From: Leptospira terpstrae serovar Hualin str. LT 11-33 = ATCC 700639
GTDB lineage: Bacteria > Spirochaetota > Leptospiria > Leptospirales > Leptospiraceae
Assembly: GCF_000332495.1 (NCBI RefSeq)
Contig: NZ_AOGW02000010.1
Coordinates: 1 to 64,000 of the forward strand
Direction of reading: 5' to 3'
Length of the DNA stretch: 64,000 nucleotides
Made by a program: the position numbers and the translations under genes. The notes under the pieces were generated by a model that made no database searches, was not told where the DNA came from, and saw only the letters and a program-made list of their open reading frames with translations. Each line of letters begins with the position of its first letter. The stretch's first letter is position 1. Positions 16,058 to 25,109 of the stretch are shown here, in pieces.

Positions 16058-16315
16058 TTACTTAACTGACATCTTTTGTAGACTTTTCTTTAATTCGTTC
16101 ATTTCTTTTTTTGTTTCTATGAGCATAGAAAGTATCATGGAGTCGATGGGATATGGCAGGGATGCCATCACACCAGCTTGCACTTGTAATTTGGCAGTCC
16201 GGATTAGATCATCGAAGACCTCTTGGTCGGACTTGCGAAGAGATCTTCGAAAGTCTGATAGGTTTTCTTCGATTTGTAACATTTGGCGAGAATAGGGTGC
16301 AATGGTTCTTCCCAT
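16058..16315 (-). CDS. Small helical protein in the RecA-like/PolB operon
   Basis: 85 residues, almost wholly helical and charged, with possible coiled coils at about 12-45 and 63-82 (LIETKKEMNELKKSLQKM). No family recognised. It sits 1 bp after the RecA-like gene and 19 bp before the polymerase gene on the same strand, so it probably works with them, for instance as a bridging or accessory subunit. Confidence 0.65.
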   Translation of the reverse strand: MGRTIAPYSRQMLQIEENLSDFRRSLRKSDQEVFDDLIRTAKLQVQAGVMASLPYPIDSMILSMLIETKKEMNELKKSLQKMSVK

Positions 16316-16316
16316 G

Positions 16317-16922
16317 TTAAAGTCCTGCGATAGAAGTTTTTCTTGTGCGAATGCGAGAGAGACCTTTGTCCATCTTTAGTTCCCAGAGATTTTGTGTGAC
16401 ACGTAGTAGTTTTGGAAAAAAGATTTGAAAGTTTTTATGTGAATAGGTCCAAGATTCAATGATGAGTAGAGGAACATTCTCACTGGGAAATTTTTCAATG
16501 ACACCTAACATCAAGTTTAATAAAAACAAACCTTCCTCATCTTTGACGTCACCATCTAAAAATTGTTTACAAGGAGCTAATAGAAAGTAGATGGTATTTT
16601 CTTCTTTTATGGTAAGAATGTTTTTGAGTGCATCTAAGATTTGATAGGGGGTGAATGCTCTTTGGATTCGAATTTTTTCTAAAAATGGTTCTGGCGCTAA
16701 ATTCTGTTTTCGTGTTTCTTCTGCGATGGTGAAGGGATTAAAACGAATGGCACAATCCAAATTAAAAACCTGAAATCCCGAACAAACCATGGCATATTGC
16801 CAAAAATGAGCGAGCCGATACATCCCTCTTTCTCCGGTGAGAACCCCAAGGTCTCTCTGGTTCCAATTCTGGATGGGTTCGTAGACATTGGTGGATATTT
16901 GGGATTGTTCCGCAAGAATCAT
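16317..16922 (-). CDS. RecA-like fold protein without Walker A lysine
   Basis: 201 residues from the ATG at 16922; upstream in-frame codons up to 17093 look non-coding. The segment LTGERGMYRLAHFWQYA lies where a P-loop is expected but has no GKT/S. It is followed by FNLDCAIRFNPF and a RAFTPYQILDAL helix, then FLLAPC and LLIIES strands, an order like RecA/RadA paralogues. ATP hydrolysis is therefore doubtful. The operon with a B-family polymerase recalls the ImuA-type pairing of a RecA-like protein with an error-prone polymerase, but that link is inference. Confidence 0.6.
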   Translation of the reverse strand: MILAEQSQISTNVYEPIQNWNQRDLGVLTGERGMYRLAHFWQYAMVCSGFQVFNLDCAIRFNPFTIAEETRKQNLAPEPFLEKIRIQRAFTPYQILDALKNILTIKEENTIYFLLAPCKQFLDGDVKDEEGLFLLNLMLGVIEKFPSENVPLLIIESWTYSHKNFQIFFPKLLRVTQNLWELKMDKGLSRIRTRKTSIAGL

Positions 16923-16956
16923 GATACTAATTATATGTATAGTAAAAATATGTAAA
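16923..16956 (-). promoter_or_regulatory. Candidate promoter of the RecA-like/PolB operon
   Basis: On the minus strand TTTACA (16951-16956) and TATAAT (16930-16935) are separated by 15 bp. The -10 hexamer ends only 7 nt before the ATG and no ribosome binding site is present. If used, this promoter would give a nearly leaderless transcript. The spacing is shorter than ideal. Confidence 0.35.
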
Positions 16957-17270
16957 GTGAAATTCGAAAGGAAACTTCCTTTTTCAGAGACTGGAAAAAG
17001 AAAGTCACTTACCTTTTTGCCAAGTAGAAAGGCGGGTATAAAGTGTAAGGGGGAGATCGAAAAAAAATGTAAGCGAGTTTGTACGAATGGCACGTATTGA
17101 AGTGAGCGAGAACCATGAGAAAAAGGAAATTTGGAGGGTATCTAAAGGCAGAAAAGCAAACATGAAAAGTAATTTGCTGTAAGGCAAAGAGAAGGGTCGA
17201 CTAAAACTGAATCAACTCCCTTGCCTACCTAGACATTCCAAAGTAATATCTAGGTAAGTTGAAGCGAAAC
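16957..17270. other. Intergenic region without a supported gene
   Basis: About 310 bp between the operon start and the next gene. Short frames exist on both strands but none has a ribosome binding site or protein-like composition. No terminator hairpin or repeat was found. Confidence 0.4.
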
Positions 17271-17648
17271 TTATAGCGGTGGGACTTCTTGAACGGTTTT
17301 GACACCAGTTACAAAGTAGCTAGTTTCGGCAAAACAGCTAAAAGGAACTCCTACATGTTCTTCGTATTCCAGAACCACTCGTTTGCCAATGGATCCGTTC
17401 AATTGTTCTGCAATGGCTTCGTCTCGAATGCTGAAAAAGAATTTTTCGGTCATAGTACCTGGCATGGTAACAAGGGCCATTTCCCCTTCCCAAGTTTTGC
17501 AAATCCAACCTTTTTTGGAAAGTTTTTGGATGTATCCTGCACGGTCTCCTTCTGAGTAACTCCATTGGAGTGTGAGCCAAGTGTAACCCGCAAACAAAAC
17601 GGCGAGGAGGATGATAAAAAAGCTGAATCGAATTAAAAATTTACCCAT
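17271..17648 (-). CDS. Conserved membrane-anchored hypothetical protein
   Basis: 125 residues. One N-terminal TM helix (about 6-24), then an extracytoplasmic domain with YSEGDRAGYIQKLSKKGW, KTWEGEMALV and a Cys near GVPFSCFAETSYFV. This pattern is shared by a widespread bacterial family of small hypothetical proteins. Function unknown. No operon partner is evident. Confidence 0.7.
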   Translation of the reverse strand: MGKFLIRFSFFIILLAVLFAGYTWLTLQWSYSEGDRAGYIQKLSKKGWICKTWEGEMALVTMPGTMTEKFFFSIRDEAIAEQLNGSIGKRVVLEYEEHVGVPFSCFAETSYFVTGVKTVQEVPPL

Positions 17649-18073
17649 AAGTTAATCCAGAAGTTTGGAGAGAAAAGGGAAAGTTTCAAGACAATATTTA
17701 GACCCAAGGAAGACAAATTCTGAAATTACAACGCTCCCCTGCGCCAGGGATACGAAGGGCTTGGTCCTTTGGAGGGAACCGACAAAGGACGGGAGCGAAT
17801 GCGGACCCCGAAAGTAGCCCGGTCCGTATGGAAAAAGAGTATCGTCGTCTAACGAATCGGAGGCGCCAAAAGAAAATAAAAACGCTGCCAAAGTATGAAC
17901 ATTTTCATAAAAAAAATCTGAAGATTCGGATTGGAGTAGAAAGATTTCCTGGTTCGTGGTAAAGGAAAGCCATTGGGTGGCGGGTCTAGTTCCCCACCCT
18001 GAATCGGGCGGGGAGTACACTACCCACACATTCTTTCTTGCCAAACTCACGAACCCCCACCAAACTCTCCACA
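17649..18073. other. GC-rich intergenic region with palindromes
   Basis: A 140-codon frame exists here on the minus strand (17652-18074), but its composition is unusual (very rich in Trp, Phe and Pro) and its start overlaps the start of the lipoprotein gene on the other strand, so I do not accept it. The DNA instead shows inverted GC blocks, for example CCCC...GGGG around 17992-18013 and GGGTGG facing CCCACC around 17974-17999. It may be an intergenic repeat element. No copy elsewhere in the window was found. Confidence 0.35.
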
Positions 18074-18637
18074 ATGCGCATTTTATTTCTCTCTATCTTT
18101 TTGTCGTCTGCATTTGTTAGTTGCTCTTCGGTATCCTATCAAAACACAGAGAAAGCCAAGGCCACCAAACAATGGGGAGTTTTGGAAGTCAAAGAAACGG
18201 TCCGAAACATGAGCCATTCTTTATCAGCATACTATAAGTCAGATTTGAGGACAGGATATTTGGAATGGAAGTCACTGCAAAATTCCACATCGGAACATAT
18301 CGATACAAAACTCATTACCAATGAAATTTTAAATCAACTGACAAAAGATAAAGTGCCATTTGTAGATACCTCCCTTCGCGAAGAGGCGACCACAGAAATT
18401 GCCTTTGGGAAAACTGGAATGGTGTCGACTGATTCTCGTTTGGCGGTAGGTAAGTTTAAGTCACCCTCTCATAAAATTAAGGGAGAGATCAATGAAGTGG
18501 TCAATTATGAAGCGGGGTCTGGTATCCAATACATCACAGTGACTCTTTTTTTAGTGAGTTTGGAAACAAACCAAATTGTTTGGTCAGAACAAAATGGTTT
18601 TTTAAAAACAAGCCGAGTGGAAGGTTATGGTCTTTGA
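18074..18637 (+). CDS. LpoB-like lipoprotein
   Basis: 187 residues from the ATG at 18074. Signal peptide with lipobox FVSC. The body has TNEILNQLTKDKVPFVD, then KIKGEINEVV, a Tyr-rich strand and LETNQIVWSEQ, the order of the LpoB / penicillin-binding protein activator family of outer-membrane lipoproteins that regulate peptidoglycan synthases. Family membership is by pattern. It converges on and overlaps by 13 bp the TPR lipoprotein gene on the other strand. Confidence 0.65.
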   Translation: MRILFLSIFLSSAFVSCSSVSYQNTEKAKATKQWGVLEVKETVRNMSHSLSAYYKSDLRTGYLEWKSLQNSTSEHIDTKLITNEILNQLTKDKVPFVDTSLREEATTEIAFGKTGMVSTDSRLAVGKFKSPSHKIKGEINEVVNYEAGSGIQYITVTLFLVSLETNQIVWSEQNGFLKTSRVEGYGL

Positions 18638-19911
18638 TTGTCTGGGAAAAAACCAAATCGAACTTTGACCTTTCCCATGGCCGGGCTTAACGTATATGGT
18701 AAGGATTCTGGATTCATTGTGAGTTTGGGATCATTCAGAGTCAATTTTGATTTTCCCATCCAAACATATTCGGGAAAAAATCGAACATATCGGTATTCAT
18801 CGGAAATGTCTAGGTCTTTACGAATATTTCTTCTGGCATCATCATAAGATGTTTCAATCCATTTTGCACCAAGTTGAAAACCATAAATCATAATACCAAC
18901 ACCAAGTGCAGATAGTTCACTGGACTGAATTTCCACACCTCCATACACAACTCCGGCGCCTAATGCCACAATGGCGGTACCGGCAAGTATCGCACCCGTG
19001 ACTTTCACAGTTCCTTTGGTTCCTTCTTTTAAGGCGGAGGCAGAAACTAATTGAAAGTATTTGGAATCTTGGATGAGTTCCGAAATTTCATTGTCACGGA
19101 TGAGGTGACGTTCATACCAACCCAAAGTGTCTTTTTCTAATACAAGTGCTGTTTTTCCTTGGCCATCTGTGAGTGTTAGTTGGGATTGTTTGCCTGTTTG
19201 CCGAAATTTAAGATTTCGTAAACCCCGGATGAAATTTAAATGAGCCGAAGGATCCATTTCTGGTTCCGCCCCTGGACCACCAAAAATTAGAATGAATTCT
19301 CCTTCTTGGGTATACTTTTCATTGGCCATGGCTCTTAGGGCTGCGGATTGGGGTTTAAGTTGGCTTGCTTTTCGAAAGTCTACTTTTGCTTCATCTACAG
19401 AACCTGTAGAAAGCCAAAGAGAGGCGAGTAATAGGCGTAAGGTGGGGTCGTCAAATTGGCCTTCGGCACTCCATTCTCCACTGAGTAAGTTTCCCGCATA
19501 CCGAGCTTGGATTTTTCCTTTATCATAATCGCCCACTCTTACGTAATACAAACCAAGTAAGATGTGTAGGTAGATGATTTCAGCTTCAGATGCGTAGTAT
19601 CCTTCTTCGGTTTCCATATAGAAAAAGGATTTTAGGGAACGAGTGGCGCTGAAACGAAGGCGTTCTTTACTTTCTTCTGCGATCCTTTCCAGTGGCTTGT
19701 AGTCTGTTCCTCCTTTGAGAAATCCTAAATGGGCCCGTTCGAGGACTGCTATAAAACCTTTCCGTTCTTCCGTAGGAAGATACTCGATGGCTTTTTCCAG
19801 GTTGGCTTTTTTATAGGCGCGGAGGGAGTCTTCATATTCCTGTCGTTTGGCGATACTTGTACACTGAATACAGAGTAGAGTGAATACCAGAGAACAAAAG
19901 GATAGGCGCAT
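18625..19911 (-). CDS. TPR-containing lipoprotein (COG3014-like)
   Basis: 428 residues. Lipoprotein signal with Cys at LCIQC. Residues about 30-200 are TPR-like helices (YYVRVGDYDKGKIQARYAGNLL; LASLWLSTGSVDEAKVDFRKA). Then comes FILIFGGPGAEPE and a glycine-rich hydrophobic hairpin region near 305-350 (GAILAGTAIVALGAGVVYGG). This arrangement matches COG3014-type proteins, which in other bacteria neighbour LpoB genes. The convergent LpoB-like gene next door supports a shared role at the cell envelope. Confidence 0.65.
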   Translation of the reverse strand: MRLSFCSLVFTLLCIQCTSIAKRQEYEDSLRAYKKANLEKAIEYLPTEERKGFIAVLERAHLGFLKGGTDYKPLERIAEESKERLRFSATRSLKSFFYMETEEGYYASEAEIIYLHILLGLYYVRVGDYDKGKIQARYAGNLLSGEWSAEGQFDDPTLRLLLASLWLSTGSVDEAKVDFRKASQLKPQSAALRAMANEKYTQEGEFILIFGGPGAEPEMDPSAHLNFIRGLRNLKFRQTGKQSQLTLTDGQGKTALVLEKDTLGWYERHLIRDNEISELIQDSKYFQLVSASALKEGTKGTVKVTGAILAGTAIVALGAGVVYGGVEIQSSELSALGVGIMIYGFQLGAKWIETSYDDARRNIRKDLDISDEYRYVRFFPEYVWMGKSKLTLNDPKLTMNPESLPYTLSPAMGKVKVRFGFFPDNQRP

Positions 19912-19943
19912 CCGGCCTATCCTCTGAAAAATTTTAGTTTTGT

Positions 19944-22190
19944 CTATTCGAAATAACCTTTTAGGCCTGATTCAAATTCTGTTTCCAAAGACTTGGTTGT
20001 CCATTCCCATTGGAATCCATTGCCTTTGACAGAAAGGGATGACTTAGGACTCGATTTACCAATAGGAAAAAAAGAAAGACCTGCTTTTTCATATTTTGCT
20101 TTTACTTTCTCTTCGTTTTCAGGAAGGAAACTCACTACAAACGACGCTCCTGTTTCGCCAAAGCAAAGTTCGTCGAAGCGAGGAAACTTTTTTTGTATTT
20201 CTTCTACATTGGCTTCGATTCCTTTGTTTCCAGAAATCACAATTTTGGCAAGGGCCACAAGAAGTCCACCGAGTGACAGATCTTTGGCGGAAGTCAGGAG
20301 TCCTTCTTTGCGGCAAGTGATCAGTGTGTCTATCGTTGCTTTTTCTTTGGTTAGGGAAATTGTTGGAATTTTTCCTGTATCAAGACCATGGAAACGGTAG
20401 AGGTATTCAGAGGCGGAGATTGTGGGTTGGAATTCACCTACTAGGGCATAGACGACTGATTCGTTTGTGCGAGGGTAGGTATGAAGTCCCTTCGCCACAT
20501 CATCGATCACTCCCACCATACCAATAGTAGGTGTAGGGAAGACCGGTCCTTCAGGAGATTCATTATAAAAGGATACGTTTCCACCTGTGACAGGTAGGCC
20601 TAGGAACCGACAAGCATCACCGAGTCCGCGCACACATTCACTGAAGATGTAGTAGTTTTCTGGGATGTAGGGGTTTCCAAAGTTTAGGTTGTTTGTCACA
20701 CCGTAAGGTTCGGCACCCGTGGAAGCTACGTTTCTTGCCGATTCACAAACGGCAATTTGAGCTCCTTCATAAGGGTTAAGATACGTATATCGAGAGTTAC
20801 AGTCTGTGGCCACAGCGATCCCTTTTTTGGTTCCAGGAATTCTGACAAGACCCCCATCTTCCCCAGGTTGTACTACCTTCACAAGTCCTACTTCTGTATC
20901 ATACTGTTCATAGAGTGGTCTACGTGATGTGATATTGAGAGAAGAAAGAAGGGTATTTAAAGTTTGGGAAACTGTATCGGCTTGTAAGTCCGGGATTTTG
21001 GAAGAATCAAATTTGATCACCTCATCGAGGTAAGCGGGTCTTTTTTCTTCTCTTACATAACGCGGGGCACCCCCACCAAGAACGAGTGAGTCTGCCGGAA
21101 TTTCCGCTTTGAGAATTCCATCTTTTCGGATCCGAAGGATTCCGTCCCCAGTCACTGTTCCAATTTCTACTGCATTCAGTCCCCATTTATGGAAGATGGA
21201 AACTAGCTCCTCTTCTTTTCCCGTTTCAGGAATGACGAGCATTCTTTCTTGGGATTCCGATAACATAATTTCATAAGCGTTCATGTCGGATTCACGAAGC
21301 GGAACTTTGTTAAGATCCACATCCATTCCGGTTTTTCCTTTGGCACTCATCTCCGATGTAGCACAAGAAATTCCTGCTGCCCCCATATCTTGGATTCCTA
21401 CGAGGAGATTTTTTTGGATGGCTTCGAGGGAGGCCTCCATCAGAAGTTTTTCCATAAAAGGATCGCCCACTTGCACCGCGGATCTTTTTTCTTCTGATTC
21501 TTTGGTAAGGTCCTTGGAGGCGAAGCTTGCTCCGTGAATTCCGTCGCGCCCAGTTGTGGCACCAACGATGTACACTTTGTTACCTACCATACCTTTGGTA
21601 GAGGCAGAAGCCATTTGGTCGTGGCGAGCAATCCCCACAGTCATGGCATTCACGAGTGGGTTTTTTGTGAAAGTAGGATGAAGGAATAACTCACCTCCAC
21701 CCACAGCAATCCCAAGTGAATTGCCATAATCTCCAATTCCTTTGACCGCCCGAGTGAGTAAATACTTGTTCCGAGGTTCTTTAGGATCACCAAACCTTAG
21801 TGAGTTGAGAGAGGTAATGGGACGAGCTCCCATAGTAAAAATATCACGCATGATCCCGCCAACACCAGTCGCTGCCCCTTGGTAAGGTTCTACAGCTGTC
21901 GGGTGGTTGTGGCTTTCGATTTTGAAGACAACGGCAAGGCCGTCCCCAATGTCCATAGCTCCGGCATTCTCTTCTCCGGCCCCAGCGAGGAGTTTGTCTG
22001 ATTTTGTTGGCAGAGTTTTTAATTTTAAAATAGAATTTTTATAAGAGCAGTGTTCCGACCACATAGCGGAGAAGATCCCAAGTTCCGTTGAGTTAGGCAT
22101 TCTTCCTAAGATTTTTTGGATCTCTACAAATTCAGTTTCTGTAAGTCCGTGTTCTTTGGCATCATCGAGATTCACTTTCTCTTTTTCCAT
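19944..22190 (-). CDS. purL: Phosphoribosylformylglycinamidine synthase subunit II (PurL)
   Basis: 748 residues, the usual length of small-type PurL. Signature stretches are FSAMWSEHCSYKNS near the N-terminus, then FKIESHNHPTAVEPYQG and GVGGIMRDIFTMGARP, which form the ATP and FGAR sites. The enzyme converts FGAR to FGAM in de novo purine synthesis and needs PurQ and PurS, not seen here. The flavin reductase gene lies 10 bp upstream on the same strand. Confidence 0.95.
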   Translation of the reverse strand: MEKEKVNLDDAKEHGLTETEFVEIQKILGRMPNSTELGIFSAMWSEHCSYKNSILKLKTLPTKSDKLLAGAGEENAGAMDIGDGLAVVFKIESHNHPTAVEPYQGAATGVGGIMRDIFTMGARPITSLNSLRFGDPKEPRNKYLLTRAVKGIGDYGNSLGIAVGGGELFLHPTFTKNPLVNAMTVGIARHDQMASASTKGMVGNKVYIVGATTGRDGIHGASFASKDLTKESEEKRSAVQVGDPFMEKLLMEASLEAIQKNLLVGIQDMGAAGISCATSEMSAKGKTGMDVDLNKVPLRESDMNAYEIMLSESQERMLVIPETGKEEELVSIFHKWGLNAVEIGTVTGDGILRIRKDGILKAEIPADSLVLGGGAPRYVREEKRPAYLDEVIKFDSSKIPDLQADTVSQTLNTLLSSLNITSRRPLYEQYDTEVGLVKVVQPGEDGGLVRIPGTKKGIAVATDCNSRYTYLNPYEGAQIAVCESARNVASTGAEPYGVTNNLNFGNPYIPENYYIFSECVRGLGDACRFLGLPVTGGNVSFYNESPEGPVFPTPTIGMVGVIDDVAKGLHTYPRTNESVVYALVGEFQPTISASEYLYRFHGLDTGKIPTISLTKEKATIDTLITCRKEGLLTSAKDLSLGGLLVALAKIVISGNKGIEANVEEIQKKFPRFDELCFGETGASFVVSFLPENEEKVKAKYEKAGLSFFPIGKSSPKSSLSVKGNGFQWEWTTKSLETEFESGLKGYFE

Positions 22191-22199
22191 ACTGTTTCC

Positions 22200-22679
22200 T
22201 TAAACAAGTTCCCTATAATTGCGATTGAAGTAGAGGAGGGGAGAACCTTCTTTTGTGTCCACTGCTTCGACAAGACCGATCACGATCCAATGGTCTCCCA
22301 CCTCGAGGATCCGGTCGACTTTACAGTCGAGGGAAGCCAAAGAGTCCCGTAAAACGGGGGCTCCGGTGGTGAGTGTTTCTGGCTTTAATCCTTCCAAAAC
22401 AACCGCTTTGTCCAGGGAACCAGAAGCAAAATCAGCGGAAATTTGTTTTTGTTCGGAAGAAAGAATATTCACGACGAAGTTTCCTGAATCTTGGATGGGT
22501 TCTTTGGCACTGGAATCTTTGGCCAAACAGAATAAAACTAACGGCGGTTCTAAGGAAACTGAAGAAAAACTAGAAACCGTGACTCCTCCTTTTTTTTGAG
22601 AAGACTCGTAAGTAATCACACAAACTCCACTCGCCCAAAGCGAAAGTGAAGATTTGAACTTGTCAATGGATGCTGGCAT
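22200..22679 (-). CDS. Flavin reductase-like FMN-binding protein
   Basis: 159 residues from the ATG at 22679. The N-terminus ASGVCVITYESSQKKGGVTVSSFSSVSLEPP is the FMN-binding signature of the flavin reductase / DIM6-NTAB family, and GVLEA-like strands follow (HWIVIGLVEAVD). It probably reduces or binds FMN for an unknown oxygenase. GGAGGCTT precedes the start. It is divergent from a Fur-family regulator, with about 100 bp between them. Confidence 0.8.
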   Translation of the reverse strand: MPASIDKFKSSLSLWASGVCVITYESSQKKGGVTVSSFSSVSLEPPLVLFCLAKDSSAKEPIQDSGNFVVNILSSEQKQISADFASGSLDKAVVLEGLKPETLTTGAPVLRDSLASLDCKVDRILEVGDHWIVIGLVEAVDTKEGSPLLYFNRNYRELV

Positions 22680-22691
22680 AAAGCCTCCGTA

Positions 22692-22705
22692 TTGACAAAT
22701 ATCAA
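22692..22705. promoter_or_regulatory. Imperfect palindrome between flavin reductase and Fur-family genes
   Basis: TTGACAAATATCAA, with five of seven positions paired, lies 13 bp upstream of the flavin reductase start. Position and AT-rich symmetry fit a binding site for the divergent Fur-family regulator, but it is not a canonical Fur or Per box. Confidence 0.3.
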
Positions 22706-22783
22706 TTTCTGGAAGGATTCTAAAAACCAATTTCCATTTGACCGAGTGATAAAATGCAGATGAGGTTAGGGTAAGGGAATCGT

Positions 22784-23158
22784 ATGAAAGCACTCACCAA
22801 ACATAGAGAATTAATTTTTAATGACCTAAGAGAAAGAAAAGACCACCCCACAGCAAAGATGGTTTTTGAATCGGTAAGAGGAAAAGCGGACAAAATCAGT
22901 TTTGCCACAGTTTACAATTCATTGGAATACTTAGTAGAACACAAAATGGTAAACAAACTCAATATCGAATCAGACTCGGTTCGTTATGATGCCTTTTTGG
23001 ATGACCACTCCCATTTACTTTGTAGTGATTGTGGAAAGGTTTTGGATGTTCCCCCTTTAAAACTCAGTGCAGACACGGACCTTAAGAGCCTAGGTTTTCA
23101 AGTCAAACACGTGGACATTGTGGTGACAGGAACCTGTTCTTCTTGTAATTCTTTGTAA
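22784..23158 (+). CDS. Fur-family transcriptional regulator
   Basis: 124 residues. Winged-helix part with HPTAKMVFESVR and ISFATVYNSLEYLVEHKMV (recognition helix), then metal-binding part with DDHSHLLCSDCGK and a C-terminal CSSC pair that would hold structural zinc. This is a short Fur/PerR-type protein. Fur sensing of iron or PerR sensing of peroxide cannot be told apart from the sequence. GTAAGGGAATCGT precedes the ATG. It may control the divergent flavin reductase gene. Confidence 0.85.
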   Translation: MKALTKHRELIFNDLRERKDHPTAKMVFESVRGKADKISFATVYNSLEYLVEHKMVNKLNIESDSVRYDAFLDDHSHLLCSDCGKVLDVPPLKLSADTDLKSLGFQVKHVDIVVTGTCSSCNSL

Positions 23159-23199
23159 TTTTTTCTGGATAGGGAGGTTCCCTATCCCATGTTTGTCCT

Positions 23200-25023
23200 A
23201 TGGGCATCATTCATTCACTTTCGGCGGACCTAATCAATCAAATTGCCGCCGGAGAGGTGATTGAATCGACTCATTCCATCCTCAAAGAACTCATCGAAAA
23301 CTCAATCGATGCTGGTGCCTCTAAGATTGAAATTGCCACAGACTCCGCTGGGTTTGGCCGGATCCTTGTTTCCGACAATGGACATGGAATCCAAAAAGAC
23401 GATCTCCCTCTTGCCATCAAACGTTATGCCACTTCCAAAATCCATGACTTCCACGACTTAGAACATCTTTTTACCTTTGGGTTTCGGGGAGAGGCTCTGG
23501 CATCGATTGCCTCTGTTTCACGGATGGTTTTAGAATCAGGAACCGAGGGAAACCGCACGGCCTATCGTGTGACCGTAGAAGAAGGGAAGGTAGTGGAAGA
23601 AATAGAAATCCCTTTCTTTCTTGGAACCAAAATTGAAATCAAAGATTTATTCTATAATACGCCCGTTAGGCGTAAGTTCCTAAAAACTGAAACCGGGGAA
23701 GAGAAAAAAAATAGAGCCCGTGTGCAGACAATGGCGGTCTCCGAACCAAATATTGGATTTCGGTATTTGCAAAATGGAAAGGAAGTTTTAAACGTAGTTC
23801 CCGAAGACGGATTCGAACGTGTCTTATCTGTTTACGGCGAAAATTTACGAGACCATCTCCTTCCCATCAATTCAAGTCGGAATGGGATAACACTTCGCGG
23901 ATGGATCTCTCATCCTGATTTTTATAAATCTTCGCGCACAGGACAATTTTTCTTTGTAAACAACCGTTCGGTGGAACTCAAGTTTTCAGCTCAAATTTTA
24001 AAACGTTGTTATGGGGAGCTTCTACCCAGTGGGGCTTTTCCTTACGCCTATCTATTTTTTGACCTTCCTCGCGAGTTTGTGGATGTGAATGTCCACCCTC
24101 AGAAAAAGGAAGTTCGATTTTTATCGGAAGAAACGATTACAGGTATTTTATTCCAAGCCATCACTGAAGTGTTACGAACTTCCACCCCTGTGGAATTTTT
24201 GGAAATGCGCCGTAGACTTTCTATGCCCATTCCTTACGGCCGAGACGGAGAATCTGCGGGAATCGGGAATCGCTATGGTGGCCCGGGGTTCGGGTTTGGG
24301 CAGGGAAGCCAGTTTGGTAACCAGCAGACAGAGGGGGAATCTCTCCTAGGTCCAAGTACGATTGAAGGTAGACAAGGGTATTCTCTCGAAGGAGTGGGTG
24401 CAGGAACAAACCTGCATCTGTTAGGTGATAATCTTACCAAACACAATCTTTTTGTTCCCAAAAAACACTACGGAGTTTTATTTGAAACCTTTATCCTCGC
24501 TGAAGCAGAAGATGGACTCTATATCATCGACCAACATACAGCCCACGAAAGGATTCGATATGAAGAAGTTTTACGAGATCTAAAAACCAAAGCTTATAAA
24601 TCCCAAAGTCTACTCACTCCGATTCGATTGGAACTCACAAAAGAAGAAGCAGAAGAGATGTTAGAGGAAAGGAATCGGTTTGCGGAACTCGGCATTAGCC
24701 TCGAACCATTTTCCGGGGGGACAGTCCTCATTCGTGAAGTCCCTTCTTATATTGATCCTGGCAAAGAAACAGAAACCATTTTGGATTTATGGGAAAGGTT
24801 CAAACAAAAAGATCCGGAAGAAAGAGAACTCTATGATGAAATGGCCAAATGTGTGGCTTGTCGTTCCGCCATCAAAAAAGGCGACCAGGTCTCTGACCCC
24901 ATCATTGGTGAACTTTTACAAAGGTTGTCCTACTGTGAAAATCCTTCCCTTTGCCCTCATGGAAGACCGACTCTCATCAAACTTACCAGAAAAGACTTAG
25001 AAACTATGTTTCACCGGATCTAG
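23200..25023 (+). CDS. mutL: DNA mismatch repair protein MutL
   Basis: 607 residues. N-terminal GHKL ATPase: [27 protein letters not shown] and [12 protein letters not shown] Gly-rich linker (about 345-400) follows. The C-terminal domain carries [12 protein letters not shown] (the DQHA(X)2E(X)4E endonuclease motif), [10 protein letters not shown] and CPHGRPT, so this is an endonuclease-type MutL that nicks DNA during mismatch repair. The start follows a GGGAGG run by about 25 nt. Confidence 0.95.
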   Translation: MGIIHSLSADLINQIAAGEVIESTHSILKELIENSIDAGASKIEIATDSAGFGRILVSDNGHGIQKDDLPLAIKRYATSKIHDFHDLEHLFTFGFRGEALASIASVSRMVLESGTEGNRTAYRVTVEEGKVVEEIEIPFFLGTKIEIKDLFYNTPVRRKFLKTETGEEKKNRARVQTMAVSEPNIGFRYLQNGKEVLNVVPEDGFERVLSVYGENLRDHLLPINSSRNGITLRGWISHPDFYKSSRTGQFFFVNNRSVELKFSAQILKRCYGELLPSGAFPYAYLFFDLPREFVDVNVHPQKKEVRFLSEETITGILFQAITEVLRTSTPVEFLEMRRRLSMPIPYGRDGESAGIGNRYGGPGFGFGQGSQFGNQQTEGESLLGPSTIEGRQGYSLEGVGAGTNLHLLGDNLTKHNLFVPKKHYGVLFETFILAEAEDGLYIIDQHTAHERIRYEEVLRDLKTKAYKSQSLLTPIRLELTKEEAEEMLEERNRFAELGISLEPFSGGTVLIREVPSYIDPGKETETILDLWERFKQKDPEERELYDEMAKCVACRSAIKKGDQVSDPIIGELLQRLSYCENPSLCPHGRPTLIKLTRKDLETMFHRI

Positions 25024-25109
25024 GCCATCCGAGAAAACCGAAAAACATTGATAGAATTCTCGGATACGAAATTCTAGGCCTCATGCCACGCCCCCTAGAA
25101 GGCAAAAAT

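Noticed and set aside
16923..17093. N-terminal extension of the RecA-like gene
   Set aside because: Poor composition, no ribosome binding site, and the ATG at 16922 starts the conserved part.
17652..18074. 140-codon gene on the minus strand
   Set aside because: Unusual composition, overlap with the lipoprotein start and GC palindromes argue against coding.
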